A stretch of 33,667 nucleotides of DNA. Source: Candidatus Sulfotelmatobacter sp. (GTDB lineage Bacteria > Acidobacteriota > Terriglobia > Terriglobales > Acidobacteriaceae). Of the stretch, positions 17,145 through 25,260 are shown one piece after another. The stretch's first letter is position 1. The number at the start of each line of letters is the position of its first letter. The position numbers were made by a program, and so were the translations under genes. The DNA is taken from NCBI GenBank assembly GCA_025928375.1, contig JAICJP010000007.1, positions 1 to 33,667 on the forward strand, written 5' to 3'. Under the pieces are notes generated by a model. The model did no database searches. It was not told where the DNA came from and saw only the letters and a program-made list of their open reading frames with translations.

Positions 17145-18644
17145 TTACGGTAGGGCTACAACCGCTACCGAGTAGCCAGCCAACTTCACGATATCGGTGT
17201 TCAGCTTCGCCGTGGCCGGAGGGTTGAACGCCGTGGTCTGATCGACATAGTTCACCTGTCCGCCTGCCGAGCCTGCAACCGAAACGTCGAAGGTACGGTC
17301 GCGCTTATTTACCAGGAGTACGCGCCTTTTTCCATTCTTTGCAACAAAAGCTAGTGAGTACAGGTAAGCGTTGTTTGGGGAAGATGCAGTTGCGGGGGCG
17401 ATCTCCACCTGGTTGTCACCCAGCCCAAAATGATCGTGAAGGAGTTTCAGTACCCAGAAACGGGCGTTGGGTTTACCGTTGTTCCAATCAACCATGGAGA
17501 CGCTAGGGAATTGGGTGGGAAAGCCGACCAGCTGAGACTCGCCCGCGACGTCAATCCCAAGTTCCGTCAATTGACCGAAAAGATAGGCGTACATCGCTCC
17601 AGCCAGGTTCCAATAGGACTCCGGAATGGGCTTTGAGACATGCCCCGGTTCTCCTTGTGCTTGGTCGTCGGCTGAGATTACCCCTAGTTCGTCAACCGTA
17701 GTTTTCGTTTCTGGCGATAGACGCTTTCGGATCGCCTCTATATAACGAACAGTCTTCAGAAATCCTTCAGCCTGAGCGAAATACGTGAACTGCTCGACTT
17801 CGGGTGTTTCGTCGAGGGTGGGAACTGCGTAGAAATGATATGAGATGAAATCGAGAGGTACACCCGGCTTGTGGTTTTTGTGATCCAGAAAATATTCGAA
17901 ATACTTCGGATTCGTTTCCATTGCTAACGCCAATCCCACAAACCTGGTGTCCGGTTGCACTTTCTTCATTGCCAGCACGACTTCGTCGTAGAGGCGGGTG
18001 TAGGTTTCCGGGCTGATGTGATGCTCAAAATCAACTTCATTCAGAACCTCCCAGTAAGGGACCGAATAGTGGTACCCCGACTCGTGCCGCTTGCCGAATT
18101 CATCCGTGAAGCCTCCTTTGGTGTACCAGGAGAGCAGCCTGGCGTAGTACTCGGCTACTTCCTTCATAGTCGGGTCGCGGAGTTCAGCCCCCTGTTCATA
18201 ATCCCAACTGACTTGCGTGGGATCTGCCGGATAGGCGACTGGTTTATCTGTCTTGTACATCCATTGCGGGATAGTGCTGAAGTTTAAAATCGTGGAATGT
18301 CCTTTGGTGGCTTCCAGAAAATCGATGGTCATGGGGTCGATCTGTGTAAAATCCCAGGAAGTCTTTCCCTCCTTTGGCGGCTCCAGTTCGGCGACTCCAA
18401 GCTTCGGATAAGGGAGCCACGGTACGTAGCGCACGTAGTCAGCCCCGAGTTCATGCAGAGCCTGAAACGCGTTATCGTGGACGGGCGTCCCCCTCTGAAG
18501 CGGAGGATTCACCACGACCTGTAGCGTTGGTGTGGTTTTGGTTGTGCCAATCACCTTGTCCCAATGTACGATCAGCCGGGTTGGCTGATCTTGGCCGATA
18601 GCTAAGGTACTGAAGAGCAATAACATCAACGCCGGGATTTTCAT
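17145..18644 (-). CDS. secreted glycosidase resembling glycoside hydrolase family 39 (clan GH-A)
   Basis: Predicted exported retaining glycosidase of 499 residues. Residues 1-17 are a signal peptide (MKIPALMLLLFSTLAIG). The body looks like a TIM barrel with the clan GH-A pattern: acid/base Glu203 in YWEVLNEVDFEH and nucleophile candidate Glu319 in TTVDELGV. FISYHFYAVP before the second Glu also fits GH39. A C-terminal beta domain contains KRRVLLVNKRDRTFDVSV. GH39 includes beta-xylosidases and alpha-L-iduronidases, but the substrate cannot be read from sequence. It is convergent with the TPR gene and divergent from an arabinose/fucose-isomerase-like gene, which suggests a shared sugar substrate. 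Family assignment is moderately sure; another GH-A family is possible. Confidence 0.78.
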   Translation of the reverse strand: MKIPALMLLLFSTLAIGQDQPTRLIVHWDKVIGTTKTTPTLQVVVNPPLQRGTPVHDNAFQALHELGADYVRYVPWLPYPKLGVAELEPPKEGKTSWDFTQIDPMTIDFLEATKGHSTILNFSTIPQWMYKTDKPVAYPADPTQVSWDYEQGAELRDPTMKEVAEYYARLLSWYTKGGFTDEFGKRHESGYHYSVPYWEVLNEVDFEHHISPETYTRLYDEVVLAMKKVQPDTRFVGLALAMETNPKYFEYFLDHKNHKPGVPLDFISYHFYAVPTLDETPEVEQFTYFAQAEGFLKTVRYIEAIRKRLSPETKTTVDELGVISADDQAQGEPGHVSKPIPESYWNLAGAMYAYLFGQLTELGIDVAGESQLVGFPTQFPSVSMVDWNNGKPNARFWVLKLLHDHFGLGDNQVEIAPATASSPNNAYLYSLAFVAKNGKRRVLLVNKRDRTFDVSVAGSAGGQVNYVDQTTAFNPPATAKLNTDIVKLAGYSVAVVALP

Positions 18645-18981
18645 TTAAGGCTAGTCTCCATCCAATCTCCGGAATGCTTTTTTGGTTCTTGAAGCACGGA
18701 ATGTTGCCATTAGCTCCGGCCATCAGTCAATTTTTAAACGCGAGCGTCAAAGTATTTCGCCTTGGAAAATGTTTGCCATGGCACTGGCCTCGGCTCTGAT
18801 GCAGCGTCAGGGCCTGCTGCCCGAAGCATGTAGCCTTTGGCGAACATACTATTACGCAATGGCATTTGCTCCGTCTTTACCTTGTCTATTTCGCGCTTCG
18901 AAACGCCAACAGTTGCCGCATGCTGCTTGTGGCCCAAAGGAACAAAGGCTATCCTTGCGACGTTCTGCACTCTGGAGAGCC
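18645..18981. other. divergent intergenic region between GH39-like and isomerase-like genes
   Basis: This 337-base stretch should hold the promoters of both flanking genes. The open frame of the isomerase extends upstream through it, but its translation is not protein-like and the good ribosome site is only at 18974. None of the 15-base rhamnose palindromes was found here, so these genes appear to be outside that regulon. A 10-base palindrome (18774-18783) is present, with no partner copy seen. Confidence 0.5.
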
Positions 18982-20415
18982 ATGAACACAGGGGATCAAC
19001 TTAAGGTTGGGCTGTTCGGCATCGGTCTTGACGCCTATTGGTCGCAATTCCCGGGATTGAGGGAACGACTCACCGGCTTTACCGAGCAGATCGCAAGAAA
19101 GCTGGAAAACCTCGGCGCGCGAGTCATCGAATTGGGACTAATTGATACTCCCGAAAAGTCGTTCTCGGCTGGTCACCAGTTCCGCAAAGCGGACGTCGAT
19201 CTCATCTTCCTGCATGTCACCACTTATGCTTTGTCTTCAACGGTATTGCCTGCGGTGCGGCGCGCGAAAGTGCCTGTGGTCATTCTGAACCTCGCGCCGG
19301 CGCCCGCCGTGGATTACTTCAATTTCAATCGACTTGGGGATCGAACGAAGATGACAGGAGAATGGCTGGCGCACTGCCAGGCTTGCCCCGTACCGGAGAT
19401 CGCAAACGTACTTCAGCGCTGCCGCATTCCATTTTTCCAGGTAACTGGCATGCTCGAAGATGATGCAGAGGCATGGACAGAAATCGCCGAATGGATTGAG
19501 GCGGCTCGCGTCGCTCATGTCATGGAGCATAACCGTCTCGGCGTTATGGGCCATTATTACGGGGGGATGCTTGATATCTATTCCGACCTGACCCAGCAGA
19601 GCGCCTATTTTGGCGGTCACGTCGAAGTCATCGAAGTGGAAGAATTGGCCGCGCTCCGCAACCAAGTTAACGAGGCAGATGTAAGCGGACGCGTCGCAGA
19701 GTTCAAGAGCATTTTCGATGTCCAACCGGATTGTTCTGAAGAGGAGCTCCGGAGAGCTGCCGGAACTTCAGTGGCGCTGGATCGGCTTGTGGAAAGCCAC
19801 GCGCTGGGCTCACTCGCGTATTACCACAAGGGCACCGGTAGTGCTGAAAATGAAGATTTGATTAGTTCCATCATCCTAGGAACGAGTCTTTTGACGGGCC
19901 GCGGGATTCCAGTCGCTGGCGAATATGAAATCAAAAACGCCCAGGCCATGAAAATCATGGACTCATTCGGCGCCGGAGGCTCCTTCAGCGAGTTCTATGC
20001 AGTGGACTACAACGATGACGTTGTTCTCATGGGGCACGACGGTCCGGGACACATCGCCATCGCGGAGGGGAAGACAAAAGTGCGCCCTCTTCAGGTGTAT
20101 CACGGCAAAGTTGGTCAAGGACTTTCAGTGGAGATGTCGGTGAAGCATGGGCCAGTGACCCTGCTTTCGGTCGTACAAACCGCAGAGGGCGAACTAAAAC
20201 TGCTGAGTGCGCAGGGAGAGTCCGTGCCAGGACCGATCCTTGAAATTGGGAACACGAATAGCCGTTACCGATTTTCCCTGGGGGTAAGAAAGTTTCTCAC
20301 GGAGTGGAACGCTCAGGGCCCTGCGCACCACTGTGCGGTTGGCATTGGCCACGCTTCCGGTAAGCTGGAGAAGCTCGCTGCTCTTCTCGGAATGGAATGT
20401 GTTCAGGTTTGTTGA
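18982..20415 (+). CDS. L-arabinose/L-fucose isomerase family protein
   Basis: Cytoplasmic aldose-ketose isomerase-like protein of 477 residues, close to the 500 of AraA. The four metal/catalytic positions of AraA appear conserved in order: Glu314 (AGEYEIKNA), Glu337 (GGSFSEFYAVD), His352 (LMGHDGPGH) and His449 or His450 (GPAHHCAVG). The N-terminal half is a Rossmann-like domain (KVGLFGIGLDAYWSQF, VIELGLIDTPE). The ATG at 18982 has GGAG six bases upstream. It is divergent from the GH39-like glycosidase, so a released pentose or deoxyhexose is a reasonable substrate, but no matching kinase or aldolase is nearby. Specificity is not determined; I do not assign araA. Confidence 0.8.
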   Translation: MNTGDQLKVGLFGIGLDAYWSQFPGLRERLTGFTEQIARKLENLGARVIELGLIDTPEKSFSAGHQFRKADVDLIFLHVTTYALSSTVLPAVRRAKVPVVILNLAPAPAVDYFNFNRLGDRTKMTGEWLAHCQACPVPEIANVLQRCRIPFFQVTGMLEDDAEAWTEIAEWIEAARVAHVMEHNRLGVMGHYYGGMLDIYSDLTQQSAYFGGHVEVIEVEELAALRNQVNEADVSGRVAEFKSIFDVQPDCSEEELRRAAGTSVALDRLVESHALGSLAYYHKGTGSAENEDLISSIILGTSLLTGRGIPVAGEYEIKNAQAMKIMDSFGAGGSFSEFYAVDYNDDVVLMGHDGPGHIAIAEGKTKVRPLQVYHGKVGQGLSVEMSVKHGPVTLLSVVQTAEGELKLLSAQGESVPGPILEIGNTNSRYRFSLGVRKFLTEWNAQGPAHHCAVGIGHASGKLEKLAALLGMECVQVC

Positions 20416-20894
20416 CCGAGAATTTATTGTTGAGAAAATGTCCAAACATTCGGCAAATCGGGCCAGCCGCGAAGTAAGCGACGCCACGAACCGAAGCACA
20501 TGCCGGAACCAGTGTCAGGGTGGGCAAAGAAAGGGCACAATTCGATTTCCTCAGAGGCGCGACCGCTCGTTGGCATACGGCACCGGATATTACCATGTTG
20601 AATTTCGCATCGGCCACACCGTAAACCTTTGGCGGTCACCGCTCGACCGCCTGCCGAAATTCGGAAATCTTTTAACGCAGCATTGCGATTCGAGCGTATG
20701 CGCGGGTCAATGTGGAGGTATCGTCGGCAAACCGGAACTTATGGCGTAGAAACTGACCACCTACGACAAAGATTCTAACGGTTTAGCTGAGTGGGCGCTC
20801 ATTGGGCACGGCGGAGGCGATGCCAGGTCACGGCAGACTACCCGGCTTTCCACGGGCTACCCGCAATCAAACCCTTACCGGGATATCTAGTCCT
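20416..20894. other. convergent intergenic region, no gene recognised
   Basis: The 479 bases between the isomerase-like and aminotransferase genes contain only short open frames with no recognisable product. No T-run terminator was found for either convergent gene. The composition is slightly more mixed than in the flanking genes, and the stretch may be decayed sequence, but no homologue could be recognised. Confidence 0.45.
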
Positions 20895-21968
20895 TCAGAT
20901 TTCCCCCAGCGCCAGGCTTATTCTCTTCAATCCTTCGCGGAACATTTCCGTGTCTACTCCCATACCGATACGGAAGTGATTGGGCAGACCGAAGAAATCT
21001 CCAGGCACAGCTGAGGTCTCATGCTCGGTGCGCAGCCTAGCTAGGAAATTATCAACGGTGCCCGTGGCCAAATGCAGAATGGCGGTTGTTCCAAATTCAG
21101 TATAGGGAGCGGAAACGCCTTCCTGGCTGATAAGGAACTCTCTCAACAATGTGCGGTCCGTTTCTAGGATCTTACGTCCCCGCTCACGGATATAGTCTAG
21201 ATTTTCCAGTGCTACCACACTCAACAGCTCGGCCGGATGCGCAGGTATGGACGCGAACAGGTCGTTCAGCCGCCACATGGCACGAGCTAGATCGGGCTTC
21301 GCCAGAATCCACCCGCAGCGAAGGCCGCTTAGGCCGTACACCTTGGTCAAACTAGTGGTGGCGATGAACTCCGGTCCGAGCTGAAAAGAAGTGTTCGGAG
21401 TGTCGCTGTAAACAGCGTCGAGATAGACTTCGTCGACCAGTACACGCGCTCCCACGCTGCGGGCCAGGTCCCCAATCTCGCGCAGCACGGAATCGGAAGC
21501 CAGCACACTGCTGGGATTATGAAGGTTGGTTAGCACAATTAATTTGGTCTTTGACGTCATTGCGCGACGAACTTCAGCAGGATCGAGCGCATACATATTG
21601 TCTTCATCACGCACAAAAGTTTTTACTGTCGCGCCCAAATATAAGAGCGTGGAAGTGAGCAACTCATAGGTCGGCTGCTCAATCAGAACCTCGTCGCCTG
21701 GATCGATGAGCGTGGCCATTGCCAGATGATTGGCCATGGAGGTGCCGGCGGCGGTCACCACGCAATCGGGATCGACACCGGATTTATTCGCGATGGCACG
21801 CTGCAGGGGAGCGTAGCCGTACGAGCTGTCGCCGTTGATCTCCAACTGATCGATTTTCACGTGAAGCTCACGTAAAGGAAACGGACCCACGCCGCTGGTC
21901 GCGAGATTAAACTTCGCACGGCTTTGCATCTTGGCCCACCGCATGTAATCGGAACGTCGATGTTTCAT
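20895..21968 (-). CDS. PLP-dependent aminotransferase, class I/II
   Basis: Fold-type I pyridoxal-phosphate enzyme of 357 residues. Lys209 in TTSLTKVYGLSGLRCGW is the probable Schiff-base lysine; NLHNPSS (148-154) and DEVY (179-182) are the usual cofactor-binding segments, and AAGTSMANHLAM (73-84) the phosphate loop region. It is shorter than typical aspartate aminotransferases (about 400). The start ATG overlaps the stop of the amino-acid permease by 4 bases (ATGA), so the two are translationally coupled and the imported amino acid is probably its substrate. The substrate is unknown. Its N-terminus begins directly with the short segment before NLATSGVGPF, as in the MalY/PatB-like or alanine-type subgroups. 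Confidence 0.88.
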   Translation of the reverse strand: MKHRRSDYMRWAKMQSRAKFNLATSGVGPFPLRELHVKIDQLEINGDSSYGYAPLQRAIANKSGVDPDCVVTAAGTSMANHLAMATLIDPGDEVLIEQPTYELLTSTLLYLGATVKTFVRDEDNMYALDPAEVRRAMTSKTKLIVLTNLHNPSSVLASDSVLREIGDLARSVGARVLVDEVYLDAVYSDTPNTSFQLGPEFIATTSLTKVYGLSGLRCGWILAKPDLARAMWRLNDLFASIPAHPAELLSVVALENLDYIRERGRKILETDRTLLREFLISQEGVSAPYTEFGTTAILHLATGTVDNFLARLRTEHETSAVPGDFFGLPNHFRIGMGVDTEMFREGLKRISLALGEI

Positions 21969-23302
21969 AGGTTCGGCGCAGGTGGGTTCCGCCGCGCATG
22001 ACGGCTCCAGTACAAATATACCGGGACGCCAGCCAGCAGAATGATCAACCCAATAACAGAATTCGCGGGGAAAGTGGCGACCGTTGTAATCACGATGGCG
22101 GCACAGACCAACACAAAAAGACCTGTGGTGTAAGGATGACCCGGGGCCAGATACAACTTTTGGGGCGAGGCCTGGATTCTTCGTCGGAACACAAACAGCG
22201 ACGCGGCCGTCAGGCCGAACGAAATGAAATCAACTGCGATCACGTAGTTCAGGATCTCCTCGTAGCGTCCCGAAAGCGCAATCACGGTCGCGGTCACGCC
22301 TTGCAGCACAATGGCAACAACTGGAACTCCGGTACGAGGAGCAAGCCAGCCCACGCTCTTAAAAAAGAGACCATCCCGAGCCATGGCGTAGTAAACCCGG
22401 GGAGCGGTCAGAATCCCCTGGCTCAGAAAACCCAATGTGGAGACGGCGATACCGAACGCAATCCATCGCGCGCCTCGCACACCTACAGCCGCGCGCATTA
22501 CAGCCGATGCGGGAGTACGGGTTGCAGCCAGTCCGTCCGGACCGAGCACGCGCAAGCAAACAAAATTGACCGCCAGGTAGAGGACGATCACCCCGACCAC
22601 ACCGATCAGCAGTCCTCGGGAGAGATCGCGGCGGGGATCACGCATTTCGCCAGCTACGAAACTTGCGGTCTGCCACCCGCCGTACGCGAACGCAACGGGA
22701 ATCATGGCGGCGCCGATCGCGTGACCTAGTCCGGACGAAATCGGATGGTCGAGCAAAGGCAAGGCTTGCACCGTGCCGCCGCCCCGGAGAATCCCCACTA
22801 CGACCATCGCGGCGATGGCGGATGCTTTGAGTAACATAAGGACACTCTGCACAGTGCTGCCGGCGCGCACTCCAAGGCAATTGATCGCTGTGAGACCCAG
22901 CAGAGTTCCGGTCGCGATGAGCCCATCGCTTGCCGAGAACCCAGTAATTTCACGATAGTACCGGCTGAACGTGACCGCCACTGCCGCCATCCCGCCGGTC
23001 TGGGTTACAAGAAGGAGGACCCATCCATAGATGAACGCGACCGAGGGATGATAAGCCTCGCGCAAGTAAAGGTATTGTCCTCCGGCGCCCGGCAAGCGCG
23101 ATGCAAGCTCCGCCCAGATGAAAGCGCCGAGTAAGGCAAGGCCTCCACCTAGGAACCAGACGCCCAGAATTAAGAATGGAGTGTGCACGCGGAGGGCAAC
23201 CACATAGGGATTGATGAAGATACCGGAGCCGACAATGCCGCCCATGACAATCAGTGTGGCATCGAATACTCCGAGCAATTGGCGAGGTTTGACGGGGTCC
23301 AA
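21965..23302 (-). CDS. APC-family amino-acid permease
   Basis: Inner-membrane amino-acid transporter of 445 residues with about twelve hydrophobic segments. The first carries the APC hallmark VMGGIVGSGIFINPYVVA, followed by WFLGGGLALLGAFIWAELA and the LPGAGGQYLYLREAYHPSVAF loop. The layout resembles the LAT/SteT branch of exchangers (serine/threonine or broad neutral amino acids). The start is a TTG at 23302 (protein MDPVKPRQLL), with AAGGG about six bases upstream; no suitable ATG is available. Its stop overlaps the aminotransferase start by four bases. Upstream lies a broken NamZ-like gene on the same strand, which may once have belonged to the same unit. Confidence 0.9.
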   Translation of the reverse strand: MDPVKPRQLLGVFDATLIVMGGIVGSGIFINPYVVALRVHTPFLILGVWFLGGGLALLGAFIWAELASRLPGAGGQYLYLREAYHPSVAFIYGWVLLLVTQTGGMAAVAVTFSRYYREITGFSASDGLIATGTLLGLTAINCLGVRAGSTVQSVLMLLKASAIAAMVVVGILRGGGTVQALPLLDHPISSGLGHAIGAAMIPVAFAYGGWQTASFVAGEMRDPRRDLSRGLLIGVVGVIVLYLAVNFVCLRVLGPDGLAATRTPASAVMRAAVGVRGARWIAFGIAVSTLGFLSQGILTAPRVYYAMARDGLFFKSVGWLAPRTGVPVVAIVLQGVTATVIALSGRYEEILNYVIAVDFISFGLTAASLFVFRRRIQASPQKLYLAPGHPYTTGLFVLVCAAIVITTVATFPANSVIGLIILLAGVPVYLYWSRHARRNPPAPNL

Positions 23303-23455
23303 GAATCACCCTTAGGGAAACGCTGTCCACTCGAAACACACTACGTCGGACCACAGATCTGACCGGGATCACCTTACCATAGCCGTCATGATGGGCTTTT
23401 GAGCGCATCACCGGCCCCCCGGCCAGTGCGAGCCGTAAGCCTTAATCAGTTCCGG

Positions 23456-23781
23456 TTACGCTTTGGCGAGAATATCAATCGTCCTGCGGCCCTCGACATC
23501 GAAGCCAGTGTGGTTGGTGATAACACCGACTGCACGTGGGGAGGGCGGGTCGGAACCCGGACTTCTCGGAAACCATCGTGTTCGAGGACGTCGATCCCGT
23601 TCATCACGATTCCATTGTTTGGGGCTGGTCCATGCGCAGCAATTTGTGGCCGGCAGAGACCATCTGCGGAGGCTGCGCTGTCCGATACTGCGGGCTGCGA
23701 TCTGGACATAAGCAAGACAGCAGTGAAGGTCACGAGAAGAAGGTTCTGGCACTCACGCGGGAATTGTAGTTGCAATTGCAC
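23456..23781 (-). pseudogene. frameshifted N-terminal stub of a NamZ/DUF1343 (exo-N-acetylmuramidase-like) gene
   Basis: The minus strand encodes, from the ATG at 23781, an export-like N-terminus (LLLVTFTAVLLMSRS) and then GIVMNGIDVLEHDGFREV, which is how mature DUF1343 proteins begin. The continuation expected in this family, VGVITNHTGFDVEGRRTIDI followed by LAKA, is present but in another reading frame, ending at a stop at 23456. So there is a frameshift between roughly 23580 and 23540. The protein then stops after about 100 residues, whereas DUF1343 proteins are about 400. The rest of the gene is absent; the permease begins 153 bases further on. The family is recognised from the NHTG segment; the identification is confident, the decay history inferred. 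Confidence 0.78.
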
Positions 23782-24161
23782 CCACGGGGACAGCGAACGA
23801 TTCAGTTGCGATTCGCCAAGGAGGCGTGCAACTCGACAAATAAAAGCCCATCGTGAATAGGGTTAGCCCATGACGGCGCCTGTTTCTGTCAGTTGTTCAA
23901 AAAAGAGCAAATCACTCACTCAGACCGGTTTACGCTCGATTTCGGGCATAGGTACCGATAGACAGGCTTCTAGAAAGTGAAAGAGAGTATTCCCAGTTCG
24001 CCCGCGAGCCATGTCTATGAACAAGCGAGTGTGCCAACTGTGTGCAGAATTCATCCCGGCAACGCGGGCGACTTAAGAGAACCACCGACTTACTGTCGGT
24101 CAGCCGAAAAGTATGGTTCTGCTGGCTTTTTCGGCGCTCCAGTGCGTGCCAGAGTTAGCTC
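23782..24161. other. non-coding stretch with two adjacent hairpins
   Basis: No recognisable gene was found in these 380 bases. Two stem-loops stand side by side: ACCGAC/GTCGGT at 24084-24100 and GCCGAAAAG/CTTTTTCGGC (one bulge) at 24103-24135. The second lies just downstream of the HugZ-like gene on its strand and could stabilise or end that transcript, although no T-run follows on the minus strand. Confidence 0.45.
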
Positions 24162-24647
24162 TCATTGGGCCTGCGAGTGAGCTTGTTGCACCATTTCCAC
24201 AAGCATTTTCCGAGTTTCAGCCGGATTGCTTACCTCCCTCGAGAAAGCGATGCGGGTGCCACGCATTCGGTAAGCCGTTTTCAAGCGGACATGAAAGCCG
24301 AGGCGATCTACTGCGGTCATCGTCGCTTCCGTCGAGTCGATGTGAGCAAATGTCCGTGCAATCATGATGAGCGCATCCTTGTGGTCGGTGTTCATGTGCT
24401 GAATGATTTCGGTCATTGAGTCTGCGAGAGGGTCGGGTTGACTGCGGTCATAGTCGGAGGCAGATACCCAGCCCATCACTCCGAAGGCTCCCACGTAATA
24501 AACATCGACGACGTCCATGCGGTAAAAAGAAGAGTCTTCAAAGTCTACCCAATATCTGCTGTTGGCATGACGCTCGAGGTAGAGCTTGCGCGCCTCGGCC
24601 AACTCGGGCTTCCGTACTGGCAGAAGATTTCCTAGCAGCGTTACCAT
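24162..24647 (-). CDS. HugZ-like / DUF2470 protein, N-terminally shortened
   Basis: The 161-residue product has the C-terminal part of pyridoxamine-phosphate-oxidase-like haem-utilisation proteins: MVTLLGNLLPV, ARKLYLERH, FRMDVVDVYYVGAFG-like strands and, from about residue 75, a DUF2470 domain (MTEIIQHMNTDHKDALIMIA). Full-length family members are about 230-260 residues and carry another 80-100 residues of split-barrel before the VTLLG strand. Here translation begins exactly at that strand. The codons upstream in frame lack family motifs and reach a stop about 34 codons back. It may be a decayed gene or a short variant. The complete family binds flavin or haem; this version may not. A tRNA-Phe fragment lies 180 bases upstream. 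Confidence 0.68.
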   Translation of the reverse strand: MVTLLGNLLPVRKPELAEARKLYLERHANSRYWVDFEDSSFYRMDVVDVYYVGAFGVMGWVSASDYDRSQPDPLADSMTEIIQHMNTDHKDALIMIARTFAHIDSTEATMTAVDRLGFHVRLKTAYRMRGTRIAFSREVSNPAETRKMLVEMVQQAHSQAQ

Positions 24648-24824
24648 CGTTGCTCCAAGTGGGCTAATTGGACGACGCCAAAAGCTTCTGGGCTGCGCTC
24701 TACCAATGCTATCCGGCCTGTTTCGAGGTGATTAGCGCCAAGGTTACGAGCTCCTCGCCCTCCAATTGGGCTGTCATGTGAATCATGAAGAAGGGAAGGG
24801 AAGTGACTGAAATTCTTTAAGTTG

Positions 24825-24876
24825 TGGTGGCCAGGGAGGGAGTTGAACCCCCGACGCCAGCCTTTTCAGGGCTGGA
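24825..24876 (-). tRNA. 3' half of tRNA-Phe (GAA), probable attachment-site remnant
   Basis: On the minus strand there is an anticodon stem (CAGCC/GGCTG) with loop CTGAAAA (anticodon GAA at 24867-24865), variable loop GCGTC, T-arm GGGGG-TTCAACT-CCCTC, 3' acceptor strand CCTGGCC, discriminator A and encoded CCA. All fit tRNA-Phe. The 5' part is missing: upstream of position 26 neither a D-arm nor the expected GGCCAGG acceptor strand follows at the right distance. A 3' half with CCA and no 5' half is what integration of a mobile element into a tRNA gene leaves at one end. It is not expected to give a functional tRNA. Confidence 0.7.
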
Positions 24877-24910
24877 TACAGCCAGCCTATCTCCCTTTTT
24901 GGTCAGCTAC

Positions 24911-25066
24911 TTAACGTGTCGAGGTGGCCACAGTTTTGTGACCACTCTGTGACCAGCGCCGATGTTCGCCTAAGCGTCGGCTGAACCGGCTGAACGAGGT
25001 CTGCGGAATCAGACCCTGTAGAGGGTTGCCATTCGAGGATTTACGCACTGGGCTTATCCTCTGCGA
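24911..25066 (-). pseudogene. possible integrase C-terminal tail next to the tRNA fragment
   Basis: A short open frame ends at a TAA at 24911, 35 bases before the tRNA-Phe 3' half, on the same strand. It ends in RRWSQSGHKTVATSTR, a type of tail I associate with tyrosine recombinases whose genes abut their attachment site. The catalytic Arg-His-Arg-Tyr region is not present: going upstream, an in-frame stop appears after about 50 codons. So at best this is a remnant. The assignment rests on position and a weak motif. Confidence 0.3.
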
Positions 25067-25260
25067 CTGAGCTTCTAATAATTAATCAACCGTCCGGCGA
25101 AACATGCCCCAGCATACTAATGGGGCGATGCATCGAAACCGCGGCTGCACTTCCATCTTCCTCGTTGGTGTAGCGGGGATGTTGCAGCTGGAGGTTACCA
25201 CTTGTACGAGCGCAACCGGAACCGAGTCCACAGTCGGTGTGGACGTTCCGTAGCGTGCTG
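25067..25260. other. upstream region of the histidine-kinase operon
   Basis: This stretch carries two stem-loops: GCCCCA/TGGGGC at about 25106-25126 and GTCCAC/GTGGAC at 25226-25244 with a 7-base loop. The second overlaps a possible GTG start (25237) of the kinase frame. No clear promoter pair could be fixed. Confidence 0.4.

Noticed and set aside
18774-18783. Palindrome TGCCATGGCA upstream of the isomerase-like gene as an operator
   Set aside because: It is a single short copy with no partner near GH39 or elsewhere, and it resembles restriction-site-like chance palindromes.
20416-20894. Possible insertion-sequence remnant in the convergent gap
   Set aside because: No transposase motif, terminal inverted repeat or target duplication could be made out.
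21998-22729. Plus-strand open frame (243 codons) opposite the permease
   Set aside because: The product is hydrophilic, rich in His, Asn and Gln, and matches no pattern; the opposite strand encodes a clear APC transporter.
23399-23860. Plus-strand open frame of 153 codons
   Set aside because: It is antisense to the NamZ-like remnant, whose sequence is recognisable on the minus strand; the plus-strand product is Arg/Cys/Ser-rich noise.
24825-24930. A complete tRNA-Phe gene
   Set aside because: GGCCA occurs upstream at about 24934-24938, but no D-arm and no proper spacing is present, and the acceptor would have two mismatches; only the 3' half is supported.
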